Below are positions 34,624 through 44,704 of a stretch of DNA of 64,000 nt, piece after piece (within the stretch, counting starts at the first letter, position 1; each line of letters starts with the position of its first letter). Source of the DNA: JABDMH01 sp965222645 (lineage in GTDB: Bacteria; Bacteroidota; Bacteroidia; Chitinophagales; Saprospiraceae); contig OZ244968.1 of assembly GCA_965222645.1 (NCBI GenBank), forward strand, positions 5,642,001 to 5,706,000, given 5' to 3'. The notes under the pieces were generated by a model that saw only the letters and a program-made list of their open reading frames with translations, did not search any database and was not told where the DNA came from. The translations under genes were made by a program, and so were the position numbers.

Positions 34624-36537
34624 ATGCAAGAACGACGTCTCGCTGCTATAATGTTTACAGACATTGTCGGCTACACGGCTCTGATGGGTTCTGACGAAGA
34701 GAAGGCTTTCAAAGTGCTGAGAACCAGTCGAAAAATTCAAAAGGAGCTGGTCGGCAAGTATGGAGGACGTTGGATAAAGGAGATGGGAGATGGTGTGCTG
34801 TCCAGTTTTTCGACAGCATCTGATGCCGTTTTGTGTGCGATCGAAATTCAACAACGGATAGCAAGTCAAGATATTCCTTTGAGGATCGGCATACACCTGG
34901 GAGAGGTCTTATTCGAAAATGAAGATGCGTTTGGAGATGGTGTCAATGTCGCCTCCCGCCTGCAGGAGTATTCCAGATCGGGCCATATTTCGATTTCCGG
35001 TGCTGTCTATAATAATGTCAAAAATAAGATCGGGATTAACACAGTTTTTCTAGAAGAAAAAATCCTGAAAAATGTTACAGACCCAATTAAGATTTATAAT
35101 GTTTCATTCGATTTAGCTGCAGAAGAGATACTTTCTGCGGGATCAGATCCATCTGAAAAGTCCATTGCTGTGCTCCCCTTCGTAAATATGAGTACGGATC
35201 AGGAGCAAGAGTACTTTTGCGACGGGATTACTGAGGAAATTATCAATGCACTGACACATGTTGAAAAATTAAAAGTCATTGCCAGGACTTCGGCCTTCGA
35301 ATTTAAAAATCTCAATGAGGATATTCGGAAAATCGGTGCGAAACTCAATGTCAGTCATATTTTGGAAGGAAGTGTGCGCAAGGCCGGTAACCGGCTGCGG
35401 ATCACAGCTCAACTCATTGAGGTAGCAGATGGGTCTCATTTGTGGTCAGAACGGTATGATCGGGAGCTCAAGGATGTGTTTGAAATCCAGGATGAAATAT
35501 CACTTGCTATCGTGGATCGATTAAGAATTCAGCTATTCGAGAATGAACGCAAGCAGATACTAAAGACCAAAACGCATAATTTGCAAGCTTATAATTTTTA
35601 TTTAAAGGGTCGGCATCACTGGAATATGAGGTCAAAAGAAGGCCTGGACAATAGTATTTACTTCTTTAAAAAATCGATCGAATTAGATCGGGAATTTGCA
35701 TTGGCGTATTCTGGTCTTGCTGACGCGTATGCAATACAATATGATTGGGGGTATATTTTGTCTCATGAAGCCTATAAACTGGGGATTAAAAATATCCTTA
35801 GGTCATTGGAGATTGACAATACGTTGGGTGAGACCTACGTTTCTCTTGGATATTTTAACGGATTATATGAGTGGAATAAGGTTGAAGCAGAGAAAAACTT
35901 TAGAAAGGCTTTAACACTAAACCCAAACTATCCAACAGCGCATCAGTGGATGGCGCTCTTCTTGTCTATGCATGGAAGGATGAATGAGGCTCTCTATCAT
36001 ATAAAAATTGCGATGGAATTAAATCCTTTGTCTCTTGCCTTTAATCTGGCCTATGGCCTGATCTTATACTTTGGACGGCGGTTTGAAAAAGCGATCGATC
36101 AATTGCAGAATATTTTACATATAAAAGAGGATTCCACTTTTCCCCATTTTTGGTTGGCACAGGCTTACCTCCGTCAAGGTAATAATTCAGAAGCTGCCGA
36201 GGAATACTTGAAGATGATTTCGAAAAATCCGGAGACTAGTGCACGGGTTTCTGAACTCGAAGAGATTTATGAAGAATCGGGAATAGATGGAATACACCAT
36301 TGGTTAGTCAAGAAGAAGGTCGTTCCCAATAACGAGAGACTGAACAGCGTTCATTATGTTTGCTTATACTATTGTGCCCTGGGTGACCGTAATCAGGCAT
36401 TAAAACTTTTGGAAGAAGGGGTAAATATGCACAACGTCAGATTCGGCTTTTCGATCAAGACAGATGGCGCATTTGACTTTCTCAGGCAGGAGCCAGGATT
36501 TAAAAGACTGCTCGAGAGGATGAATCTCCAGGAGTAA
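34624..36537 (+). CDS. Class III nucleotide cyclase fused to TolB/FlgO-like and TPR domains
   Basis: A 637-residue protein without signal peptide. Residues 1-175 are a class III cyclase catalytic domain: the first metal Asp in AAIMFTDIVGYTALM, the second in KEMGDGVLSSF, the LRIGIHLGEV strand, and AFGDGVNVASRLQEYS. Residues about 180-320 form the TolB/FlgO-like unit (SIAVLPFVNMSTDQEQEYF, GITEEIINALTHVEKLKVIART, HILEGSVRKAGNRLRITAQL). The remainder is TPR repeats (NFYLKGRHHWNMRS, AYSGLADAYAIQYDW, HIKIAMELNPLSLAF). Proteins of this layout make cAMP and probably assemble with partners through the TPRs. Single gene. Confidence 0.9.
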   Translation: MQERRLAAIMFTDIVGYTALMGSDEEKAFKVLRTSRKIQKELVGKYGGRWIKEMGDGVLSSFSTASDAVLCAIEIQQRIASQDIPLRIGIHLGEVLFENEDAFGDGVNVASRLQEYSRSGHISISGAVYNNVKNKIGINTVFLEEKILKNVTDPIKIYNVSFDLAAEEILSAGSDPSEKSIAVLPFVNMSTDQEQEYFCDGITEEIINALTHVEKLKVIARTSAFEFKNLNEDIRKIGAKLNVSHILEGSVRKAGNRLRITAQLIEVADGSHLWSERYDRELKDVFEIQDEISLAIVDRLRIQLFENERKQILKTKTHNLQAYNFYLKGRHHWNMRSKEGLDNSIYFFKKSIELDREFALAYSGLADAYAIQYDWGYILSHEAYKLGIKNILRSLEIDNTLGETYVSLGYFNGLYEWNKVEAEKNFRKALTLNPNYPTAHQWMALFLSMHGRMNEALYHIKIAMELNPLSLAFNLAYGLILYFGRRFEKAIDQLQNILHIKEDSTFPHFWLAQAYLRQGNNSEAAEEYLKMISKNPETSARVSELEEIYEESGIDGIHHWLVKKKVVPNNERLNSVHYVCLYYCALGDRNQALKLLEEGVNMHNVRFGFSIKTDGAFDFLRQEPGFKRLLERMNLQE

Positions 36538-36676
36538 TACCAAGTTTCCCAGAAAAGACTGCATTTTATTTTGAGGACGGCGTCCAATGGCAGAACAGTT
36601 CGATTTTACGTTCAGTACTTTGAACTACCCAGTAAAATGATCACGGAGACACGTGGGTGTCATAACCGGTCTCTAC

Positions 36677-37126
36677 TTATTCTGACTCAGCCAGGGTCTT
36701 TATTTGTTTCAGGATGGGCATCCATCCCTCCCCATTATTGTATGAATGCTCGTATCTAGTCTCACCATCTGCGACATTATCATAATCACCCTGTGTCACA
36801 TCAAGTCTCGTTTGGTCACCCTCTGGTGTTAATGTGTAGGTGACATTAAGATAGTTCTCAGGAATATCTTCAATGTCGGAGTTGGGATCGATTACTGTGT
36901 ATTCAAGAAGTCGATCCTGCTCGATCTTTAGAATTTTACCCTTGACAGCAATGATTTTGTTGCCCTCGTGCATCATTTCCCAAAGGAGGTCACTTCCTTC
37001 CTTCCAATCAGATACTGTTTTGCAACCATACATGTATTTGGATGTCCATTCAGGCGAAGTCAATATCTCCCACAGTTTAGCTGCCGGCACCTTTATTTCA
37101 ATCGAGTTTTCTATGTATTTGCTCAT
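36677..37126 (-). CDS. START-like/SRPBCC (AHSA1) domain protein
   Basis: A 149-residue helix-grip protein. Typical START-like pattern: NSIEIKVPAAKLWEILTSPEWTSKY at the N-terminus, GSDLLWEM, VKGKILKIEQDRLLEYTV, YLNVTYTLTPEGDQTRLDVTQGDY, and a C-terminal helix GWMPILKQIKTLAE. The fold forms a hydrophobic pocket; ligand unknown. It lies about 57-68 bases downstream of the AraC regulator in the same direction and may be its target or co-transcribed with it. Confidence 0.85.
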   Translation of the reverse strand: MSKYIENSIEIKVPAAKLWEILTSPEWTSKYMYGCKTVSDWKEGSDLLWEMMHEGNKIIAVKGKILKIEQDRLLEYTVIDPNSDIEDIPENYLNVTYTLTPEGDQTRLDVTQGDYDNVADGETRYEHSYNNGEGWMPILKQIKTLAESE

Positions 37127-37183
37127 GTCAATATTTCTTTTGGTGCGTAATACTAAATAATGTTTGGTTTATACTTTGGCACA

Positions 37184-38116
37184 TTACGGATTTTTTCTTG
37201 CCTTTGAGGGAGTACATCCAAATTTTCGCTTAAACTGGCGGTGAAAATGTTGCGGTGTTGAGTAGCCCAGGCGATGACCGATTTCAGTGGCAGTCATGTC
37301 TGTATTCCTCAATAATTGCAGTGAGTAGTTCAATCGCATTTCACGGAGGTATCCAAACACAGTATGACCAAAAATCTCCTTAAATCCCTTTTTTAGTTTG
37401 TACTCATTTAACTCCACTTCCCTGGCAATTTTCGAAAGGGATAATGGACGGATATAGTTTTCATTGATTAGATCTCTAGCAGCTAAGATTTTCTCTTTGT
37501 CGGCTTTTTTCTTTATAAATAGTTTGTTCTCATGAGACCTGTCGCAAGAATCTACGACCAATACCAATACCTCGATGGCCTTGGACAAGAGAAATAATTC
37601 CTGCAAACCATCTTGATACCGAGTTGACTTTAGCTCGGTTATTATTCTTTCAAGCTCAACAGTCACCGGACCCCAAACGGGTGATAAAATTGTACTTTGA
37701 TTTTCAAGAATCTGATTAGTAAAGTTTTTCAGAAAATCACTTGCCCCTTGGGTAAACCCAAGAAATCTTTTCCTAGAGATTTGTATGCCGAATGTCTCAA
37801 TCACTTCTGTTTTATTTGAAACGCATATCTCAAAACTAGGTGAGTATAATATATTGACGTGCCCGCCGATTAGGTCAAATGACTGACCTAAAGGGATGAA
37901 ATCAAAGTGATAGTTTCCTCGGAGACCAAGATGGATCCGGACCACATCATCTGCATTTCTTCTGCTAAAAATACCTTCATTGGTAAAGCGTGTAATCGCA
38001 TATCCCATTTCGATATCTGGACATTGCCATCTCTCCATTTCTGAAGAAATGCCTTCCCCCAATCTTATTTTAGTAGGGTATTTCCGGACTTTTCTGTGAG
38101 GCATCAATGTATGCAT
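37184..38116 (-). CDS. AraC-family transcriptional regulator
   Basis: About 310 residues. The C-terminal third is a double helix-turn-helix AraC domain: PLSLSKIAREVELNEYKLKKGFKEIFG, then YLREMRLNYSLQLLRNTDMTATEIGHRLGYSTPQHFHRQFKRKFGCTPSKAR in sequence, split here only for description. The N-terminal part (about 1-200) is a cupin-like sensor without recognisable ligand motif. A TTG at 38128 and ATGs at 38116 and 38104 are possible starts; 38116 is chosen. Similar regulators control siderophore or stress genes. Next to it is the START-like gene, probably its co-transcribed partner. Confidence 0.87.
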   Translation of the reverse strand: MHTLMPHRKVRKYPTKIRLGEGISSEMERWQCPDIEMGYAITRFTNEGIFSRRNADDVVRIHLGLRGNYHFDFIPLGQSFDLIGGHVNILYSPSFEICVSNKTEVIETFGIQISRKRFLGFTQGASDFLKNFTNQILENQSTILSPVWGPVTVELERIITELKSTRYQDGLQELFLLSKAIEVLVLVVDSCDRSHENKLFIKKKADKEKILAARDLINENYIRPLSLSKIAREVELNEYKLKKGFKEIFGHTVFGYLREMRLNYSLQLLRNTDMTATEIGHRLGYSTPQHFHRQFKRKFGCTPSKARKNP

Positions 38117-38346
38117 TATAAATTTCAAAATAAACCAACCGATCTGATTTTATTCAATCAAAAACAGGGCTCCCGTAAATGCCGGTGCCGAAATCGGAGT
38201 AAAAGATTCAGATGCACTTTTTACAATGTAGAATTTTTGTGTTTTTTTATGAGGAAAGATACGTCCTTTTTAGCAAATTAACCACTGTTATGTCTTGCTG
38301 TGATCTTTGGATAATACCTTTATGTCAGATATATTATATTTGAGCA

Positions 38347-39606
38347 ATGGAAATATTTACCATCATTACGATCCTGATTGTTCTGTCTGCACTATTCGGC
38401 TATATCAACGAGCGATTTGTAAAATTGCCTCATACCATTGGTGTCATGATCATTGCAATTCTCTTTACGTTGGGTCTATATCTCAGTAGTTTTATCTACC
38501 CTTCTTTTTTCAATTATCTGGAAAGCATGATGCGTTCGATTGATTTCGAGACGGTGCTACTCGATATCATGCTTGGTTTTTTGCTCTTCGCCGGTGCCTT
38601 ACACACTAATTTTGATCAGCTAAAGGTACAGCGATACCCGATTTTGATTTTTGCAACTTTTGGAGTCCTGGTGAGTACATTTCTTGTGGGGATTTTTATG
38701 TATTACTTTTTGCAAGTAATTGGTTATCCCGTTTCATTTATTTATTGTTTGCTTTTTGGCGCTTTAATTTCTCCGACAGATCCAATTGCAGTGCTGGGCA
38801 TTCTTAAGAAAGCTGGAGTGCCCAAAAGACTCGAAACAAAAATTGTAGGAGAGTCTCTCTTTAACGATGGAGTTGGAGTAGTTATATTTCTAACCATCTA
38901 TGAGGTGGCGAAAGCGAGAGACGCTGAAATTGAGGCAATGCATATACTTGAATTGTTTGGAGTGGAGGTTTTTGGAGGAATAGCACTGGGTTTAGCGGTT
39001 GGTTATCTGGCATTCAGACTGATGAAATCGATCGACGACTATGATATCGAAGTGCTGATTACTTTGGCTGCGGTGATGGGTGGATTTCTTTTGGCCCACA
39101 AATTGCATGTTTCAGGCCCGCTTGCTATGGTAGTAGCCGGTTTGGTTGTGGGAAATGATACAGTCAGAAACTCGGCATTTTCGGAGATTACTGAGCAATA
39201 TGTCGACCGGTTCTGGGAATTAATTGATCTTATGCTAAATGCAATTTTGTTTGTGCTGATCGGCTTGGAAATCTTAATTCTTCATTACGAATCTACGTTT
39301 CTGGTTGCCGGGTTAATTGCGATCCCGTTAATCCTGGCTGCCCGGTATTTATCTCTGCTGGCACCTATCCGATTTTTTCAAAGAAAACTCGACTTCGTTC
39401 CAAAGACGAATCTGATCATGACCTGGGGTGGCTTGAGAGGGGGAATTTCCATTGCACTGGCCCTTTCCCTGAGCCAGACTATGGAGCGTGATTTGTTCTT
39501 GATGATCACCTATGTCGTTGTGATTTTCTCTATTGTTGTACAAGGCCTTACTGTAGATAAATTGGTGAATAGGGTAAATCCTACTGAATTGGAAGCAGAG
39601 GCTTAA
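38347..39606 (+). CDS. CPA1-family Na+/H+ antiporter (NhaP-like)
   Basis: Inner-membrane cation:proton antiporter, 419 residues with about 12 transmembrane helices. Diagnostic pieces: LLFAGALHTNFDQLK, GALISPTDPIAVLGILK (unwound helix), KIVGESLFNDGVGVVIF (ND ion-binding pair), and TWGGLRGGISIALALSL. It exports sodium (or potassium) in exchange for protons to regulate pH and salt. It has no C-terminal regulatory domain. It sits upstream of a sensor kinase-regulator pair, but 60 bases and a separate start suggest its own transcription. Confidence 0.93.
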   Translation: MEIFTIITILIVLSALFGYINERFVKLPHTIGVMIIAILFTLGLYLSSFIYPSFFNYLESMMRSIDFETVLLDIMLGFLLFAGALHTNFDQLKVQRYPILIFATFGVLVSTFLVGIFMYYFLQVIGYPVSFIYCLLFGALISPTDPIAVLGILKKAGVPKRLETKIVGESLFNDGVGVVIFLTIYEVAKARDAEIEAMHILELFGVEVFGGIALGLAVGYLAFRLMKSIDDYDIEVLITLAAVMGGFLLAHKLHVSGPLAMVVAGLVVGNDTVRNSAFSEITEQYVDRFWELIDLMLNAILFVLIGLEILILHYESTFLVAGLIAIPLILAARYLSLLAPIRFFQRKLDFVPKTNLIMTWGGLRGGISIALALSLSQTMERDLFLMITYVVVIFSIVVQGLTVDKLVNRVNPTELEAEA

Positions 39607-39665
39607 TTTATCTAATCCGTAAATCAGAGCGTACTAAAACTCACCGCAGTTTCGTAATACCTTAA

Positions 39666-42653
39666 ATGAGTAGTATCCCAATTCGTACTAGAGCTACCGG
39701 TGATTTTATTAGTAGGTCGGTCAGGTTCAGGAGATCTGCACGAAGAACTGCCGGGGCATCAGCATGGATCTTGGCTTTGGTCTGTTGTTTAGGCTCAGTT
39801 GAAATATGTGTTGCCCAAATTAAGCATTCCGTCCACTTTAATGTCACAAATGGACTGCTTTCCAACCACGTGACAAGTATTGCCGAAGCCTCCGATGGTC
39901 ACATATGGATTGCGACAAAGGGCTGGGGGATAGCAAGGTATGACGGTGTTGAATTTCAACACTTTAACAATGAAGATAATCTGGGAACGAAGGACTTTAA
40001 CAAGGTAGTTGCAGAAGGTGATCACATGTGGTTTGGTGGTAATGATTTGATCCTGAAATATACCAAAGAGGGATTTACTTCCTTTACGATTCAAAATTTC
40101 GGAGTAGTGAAAGGTATAATCGGGACGAAGGATATGATTTTCGCAGTTGGAGAAAAAAGATCTGTTTTTCTGTCCCGTGAGGGTGTAGAGCTACATAATA
40201 TTAAAGTGCCTCCTGCAAGATTTCATAATGCAGTGTCGAGAAATGACACCCTCTTTGTCACGTCGGATTCCGGTCTTTATATCTTTTCAGATGAAGAATG
40301 GCGAAAACTGCCATCCGAGATCCAGGTGGGATCATGTTCGACGATCGATGTTGACCGGAATAGTAAAATTCTATTTCTGGACAGGAATGCAGGAATTCAG
40401 CGATTGGTCGATTCACAGACCTTAGAGTCGGTTATTTCAGCTAAGGACCTGCCGTCATCAAGAATTACGTTTATCGAGGATGGAAGTCTCGGTGAACTTT
40501 TTGTGGGTACTGAAGATAAAGGCCTGATGATATTTAATGAAATAGATTCGCTCTGGTTGTCACTTTCCGATCAAGTCCAATTTGACTTTGTATCTGATCT
40601 CTTGTTTGATCGTTGGGAGAATACATGGGTGGCTACTGCCGGTGGAGGTCTGGTCCGTTTTTCGTCCCAAACCTATTTACTACAGAGTTGGCCAGACCTT
40701 TCTGGTCGCTTTATTAAAAGCCTGGATAAAGATGGAGATAAGATCTACATTTCGTATTCAAATGGCCGGTGGGATCGAATCAGTGGAAATAAATTGACGG
40801 AATATAATTTTCCGATATTGGGAAATCAAAAAGTAACTCACTATTTATTTGATGATACTCTTGGGGTGCCATACGCAACAGAACGAGGTATTTATTATCC
40901 GGTTGATTCCTTCTATTTTTTCCTTGAAAAAAATGATCTGGGTGTTACTTCTGTCAATGATTTACTTCTAGCTGATTCATCGCGATTGATTGGGGCATCA
41001 CCAGAAGGAATCTTTGAGATCAATATGACTTCCGGTGACTCCACAGAGCAATTTAGATTTTCAACTGACTTATTATTTCATACACCGGTCACCAAGTTTA
41101 TACTTGGAAATCGACAATATCAGATTTGGTTTTATGGAAATCAATGTATTGGAATCCTGGATGAAGCTATTATTGATAATTTGGCTTTTAATCCCACGGG
41201 GATGCTTTTACTCGAGAATAGAATGTTGATCAGCACAGAGGAGAGCGGACTGTATTATGCAGAACATGTGGACTCCACAATTGAGATATCTCCTGTACCG
41301 GGTAAAGAATTTGCGCGTGTTATTTCTATTTCAAGAGGCATTGGGGATGATATTTGGTTATGTGATAATGAGAGAATTTACCAATGTAGCTTGGGAGGCC
41401 AAATGCAGATAAAAGTCGATATGGTCTTTGACAAGTCGACCGGGTTGCCCCCATTGGAGATCATCCCTGATGCAATGGAGATCAGCGAAGACGGCAGGGC
41501 TTTTATTGGTACTTCTGCCGGACTTCTACAGCTGGTACCAGAGGCACCTTTACCCATGCAGTCTGGTCCTGAGCTCACTCTGGTGAGCATGGATATTGGT
41601 GACCGGAGGCTTAATCACTTGTCGGATTCAGTATACGAGTATTTGGAGAATGTTGGCCCCGGGGTCTCAGATTTATCTATCGAGGTAAAGGCAGTTGATC
41701 AAAGGTTTTCAAGAGATATTACTTATCGATATCAATTGGGCAATGGAGCTGACCGGTGGCTGACATCGAGAAGTGATGGATTATTTAATTTCCTCTCTCT
41801 ATCACCTGGTGACTACAGATTTAGAGTGAAGGCAATCAACTCCATTGGGCATGAATCAAATATTCTTGAAATCCCCTTCAAAGTTTTGCAGCCCTTTTAC
41901 AACAAATGGTGGTTCTACCTGACCGGCTTTTTGTTTCTCAGTTTTATTATTTATGGAATTTATTGGGCGCGTTTGAGAAACCGCCTTCGACAAGCGGAGA
42001 GAAAACACAGGGAATTGGAGACATCGAAGAGATTGTTGCAGCTGGAACAATCTGCTCGCAGGCTCCAGATGAATCCACATTTTATTTTTAATGCTCTTCA
42101 GTCTATCCAGAAGGAGGTGACATCCGGTAGTGCAGAGAAGGCGAGATCAGATTTGCAAAATTTCTCCCAACTGATGAGGAATTACCTGGATCACTCAAGA
42201 CAGGAGAGGATCATACTTGAGGATGAAATAAATATCTTGTGCCAATATCTCGAAGTAGAAAAAACACTTAAGGACAATCGATTTTCGTACTCGATTTATT
42301 GGGCAGAATCTATCGATCCTTCGTTTGTGGAGATTCCGGCGATGCTGATCCAGCCATTTGTCGAAAATGCAATTAAACATGGAATGCCAGTGAGGGGACA
42401 AGGGGTGATTGAGATTGATTTTCAGTGGCAGGGGAGTTACCTGGCATGTGTGATAGTGGACAACGGAGGTGGATTTCCCAACGCCATCGATACAACAACG
42501 AATCACAGGTCATTGGGTATAAGAATTACGCAAGAAAGACTGGAAAATTATTTTCAAGGTACGGTAGCTTCACCGCTATTATTGGAAAACATAAGCACTG
42601 AAAATGGAAATGTGAAAGGGGCGAGAGTCCGAATCTTACTTCCTGTATCTTAA
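39666..42653 (+). CDS. Sensor histidine kinase with two-component propeller (LytS-type)
   Basis: A 995-residue membrane kinase. After a signal/anchor segment (WILALVCCLGSVEICVAQ) comes a periplasmic beta-propeller of Reg_prop repeats (GLLSNHVTSIAEASDGHIWIAT, FVSDLLFDRWENTWVATAGGGL), then a Y_Y_Y domain (about 650-745, ITYRYQLGNGADRWL), one membrane helix (WWFYLTGFLFLSFIIYGIYW), a short coiled coil, and a His_kinase domain with its H-box in LQMNPHFIFNALQSIQKE and an HATPase with N-box MLIQPFVENAIKHGMP. The partner response regulator begins 19 bases downstream. It probably senses an extracellular compound, as hybrid-like propeller sensors do in Bacteroidota; ligand unknown. Confidence 0.93.
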   Translation: MSSIPIRTRATGDFISRSVRFRRSARRTAGASAWILALVCCLGSVEICVAQIKHSVHFNVTNGLLSNHVTSIAEASDGHIWIATKGWGIARYDGVEFQHFNNEDNLGTKDFNKVVAEGDHMWFGGNDLILKYTKEGFTSFTIQNFGVVKGIIGTKDMIFAVGEKRSVFLSREGVELHNIKVPPARFHNAVSRNDTLFVTSDSGLYIFSDEEWRKLPSEIQVGSCSTIDVDRNSKILFLDRNAGIQRLVDSQTLESVISAKDLPSSRITFIEDGSLGELFVGTEDKGLMIFNEIDSLWLSLSDQVQFDFVSDLLFDRWENTWVATAGGGLVRFSSQTYLLQSWPDLSGRFIKSLDKDGDKIYISYSNGRWDRISGNKLTEYNFPILGNQKVTHYLFDDTLGVPYATERGIYYPVDSFYFFLEKNDLGVTSVNDLLLADSSRLIGASPEGIFEINMTSGDSTEQFRFSTDLLFHTPVTKFILGNRQYQIWFYGNQCIGILDEAIIDNLAFNPTGMLLLENRMLISTEESGLYYAEHVDSTIEISPVPGKEFARVISISRGIGDDIWLCDNERIYQCSLGGQMQIKVDMVFDKSTGLPPLEIIPDAMEISEDGRAFIGTSAGLLQLVPEAPLPMQSGPELTLVSMDIGDRRLNHLSDSVYEYLENVGPGVSDLSIEVKAVDQRFSRDITYRYQLGNGADRWLTSRSDGLFNFLSLSPGDYRFRVKAINSIGHESNILEIPFKVLQPFYNKWWFYLTGFLFLSFIIYGIYWARLRNRLRQAERKHRELETSKRLLQLEQSARRLQMNPHFIFNALQSIQKEVTSGSAEKARSDLQNFSQLMRNYLDHSRQERIILEDEINILCQYLEVEKTLKDNRFSYSIYWAESIDPSFVEIPAMLIQPFVENAIKHGMPVRGQGVIEIDFQWQGSYLACVIVDNGGGFPNAIDTTTNHRSLGIRITQERLENYFQGTVASPLLLENISTENGNVKGARVRILLPVS

Positions 42654-42672
42654 TGGCTAGGGAAATCGAAAT

Positions 42673-43413
42673 ATGAAACTAAAGGCAATATTGATAGACG
42701 ACATGCAATCTGCACTTGATCAGCTCAGGTCGGATTTGCATAATTATTGTCCCGAGGTGGATGTTATTGGCACAGCCAGTGGTGTCGTTTCTGGTGCCAA
42801 GCTTCTCAACGAACTCTCACCCGATGTGTTGTTTCTGGACATTGAGCTCGAAGACGGTACGGGATTTGATCTCCTGGAAATTCTTCAAAAGATAGATTTC
42901 AAGATTATTTTTGTGACTGCATCGGATCAGCATGCCATCCGGGCTTTTCGATTTTCGGCAATTGATTATCTACTCAAGCCAATAAATACTGAACAACTTC
43001 AAGAGGCTGTGTCCAAAATCATTAATCGCGATACCAGGGAGAATGTAAATGTACTTTTGGATCATTGGTCAGATAAATTGGATGTACCCCGGATAGCCTT
43101 GCACAGTAGTGACGAGATCAAAGTAGTCGAAATTAACAATATTGTCCGTTGTGAGGCTGACAATAATTACACACTCTTTATATTCAAAGACGGTACAAGA
43201 TTTCTAGTCACAAAAACACTCAAGTTTTTCGACAAAATATTGGAGGAGCATAATTTTGTGCGGGTGCATCAGTCACATCTGGTCAATCTCAATTGTGTAC
43301 AGTCTTATAAAAAGACGGAAGGTGGTTATTTGGCGATGATCGATGGTTCTTTGGTGCCTGTTTCTGTCAGAAAAAAGGCGAGGGTTGTAGCTCTTTTAAA
43401 GAACAGATTCTAA
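42673..43413 (+). CDS. LytTR-family response regulator
   Basis: A 246-residue regulator paired with the preceding kinase. Residues 3-120 are a receiver domain with the phosphoacceptor Asp56 in VLFLDIELEDGTG and the conserved Lys in YLLKPINTEQL. Residues about 140-245 are a LytTR DNA-binding domain (EVNNIVRCEADNNYTLF-type pattern, FVRVHQSHLVNLNCVQSY). It would activate promoters with paired LytTR sites; none were recognised in the window. The 19-base spacing from the kinase indicates an operon. Confidence 0.94.
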   Translation: MKLKAILIDDMQSALDQLRSDLHNYCPEVDVIGTASGVVSGAKLLNELSPDVLFLDIELEDGTGFDLLEILQKIDFKIIFVTASDQHAIRAFRFSAIDYLLKPINTEQLQEAVSKIINRDTRENVNVLLDHWSDKLDVPRIALHSSDEIKVVEINNIVRCEADNNYTLFIFKDGTRFLVTKTLKFFDKILEEHNFVRVHQSHLVNLNCVQSYKKTEGGYLAMIDGSLVPVSVRKKARVVALLKNRF

Positions 43414-43701
43414 AAGGGGATAGCTCATTGAAAATTGTTTTTACGTGTCTGTCATTAAGTGGGTCTTCAATAGTTTAATAAAAGTGGACCAACAAAAACA
43501 AAGGCCTGATTTTTTCGGGTGTGTTAGCAATTTACAGCTTTTCAAAGTCAATTTTGGCAATCATCATAACCCTCTTTACAAAAATAATGGGGAAGAGTCT
43601 TTGTGTCGATGTGCGCCCCAGGGATCAATCATATTGCAATTCGGCAAGGAAAAATTACCACTCTGAGGCTTAGTTTGGGCCTTCTGAGGGCATGCAGAAA
43701 A

Positions 43702-44676
43702 TCACGGAGTAAAGTAAAATGAGTATCGTACACTCAGTCTTGCCCGGGCCGAGGTGGTCAATTGCGTACCAGTCAATTTTCGGATAATCGGCCACTCATA
43801 AAATCCACTAATTTTCCAGCGGTCGGCGAAGGTAAAGCCGATTCCAGGTTGCAGGTGAATCCAACTTCCACCCGTATTTGGAGTGTCCAATCCATTTGTG
43901 ACATCAGGTGTAGTATGGCGGTAGAGAAGGGAGATGGATGGCTCTATTATGCTGCTGCTGGCCATCGGATAGCCTCGCGAAAGTCCACTTAGCCACCGGA
44001 GTTCATTACCGAATTCGTATTCGAGCTGGCCGGCATAACGGTCTGCTGGAGCTGTAAGACGATACACTAGATTTGAAGTCAAGGTCAATTCATTTTGTAC
44101 AGCAGGAGAAATTGAAATGCCGGCTGCGAGGAGCACATCCCAGGAGCCTGTGCCAGGTTGTAGGTCGGGGTGAAGATCCAGTCCGAAAATCTCGTCTCTT
44201 TTACGAGTGCTGCCCACCGGAATCTTCAATCCAGCGCCTAGGAGGATGGGAGTCATTCGATTCTGGAACAAGGCATACTGACCAAAAAGGATGGCATCGC
44301 CCATTCCCTGTGCCGCTAATTCTGCCTTTTGGCCATTCGGTCGATCAATCAATTCTACCTGTCTTACCCACGAGGCCACCGCCACTATGGAAAAAGCATC
44401 TGAGGGCGAATAGGTGATGCTAGAAAGGAGGGAATGGGTACTGCGCCGACGTGGATTATCCCCTAACTTGGTAGAGTGTGAGACCAGATCAGATTGGACA
44501 TTGTAATCATTAATCAGCTCAAACACTCCACTGTTGGCCAATCTGACTTCCAAACCGATGATGCCCGATAAAGGAGTGCCTCCCGAGCAGCAAGCTTGCC
44601 CGGATAGGTTATACATCAGCCCCACCACTAACAGCCCGCTGGTCAACCACTTCTTACTGCAAGCCACTTGCATCAT
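43702..44676 (-). CDS. Exported beta-barrel-like protein next to DUF3179
   Basis: About 325 residues from the ATG at 44676. The frame extends to 44838, but that would run into the DUF3179 gene, and the signal peptide (MMQVACSKKWLTSGLLVVGLMYNLSGQ) begins at the chosen start. The mature protein opens with QACCSGG and has alternating strands with long loops (ILLGAGLKIPVGSTRKRDE, SLLYRHTTPDVTNG), ending RYSFYF, typical of an outer-membrane barrel such as the phenol-degradation MetA-like/transporter group. It starts 29 bases after the DUF3179 stop, so the two are likely co-transcribed. Confidence 0.7.
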   Translation of the reverse strand: MMQVACSKKWLTSGLLVVGLMYNLSGQACCSGGTPLSGIIGLEVRLANSGVFELINDYNVQSDLVSHSTKLGDNPRRRSTHSLLSSITYSPSDAFSIVAVASWVRQVELIDRPNGQKAELAAQGMGDAILFGQYALFQNRMTPILLGAGLKIPVGSTRKRDEIFGLDLHPDLQPGTGSWDVLLAAGISISPAVQNELTLTSNLVYRLTAPADRYAGQLEYEFGNELRWLSGLSRGYPMASSSIIEPSISLLYRHTTPDVTNGLDTPNTGGSWIHLQPGIGFTFADRWKISGFYEWPIIRKLTGTQLTTSARARLSVRYSFYFTP

Positions 44677-44704
44677 TCGTATTTCATGGCTGGATGGATT
44701 TAGA

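Noticed and set aside
38335..38342. Exact -7-like TATATTTG before the antiporter gene
   Set aside because: It lies only 4 bases before the ATG, and the nearest TTTG is 25 bases upstream, so it cannot be a normal promoter for that start.
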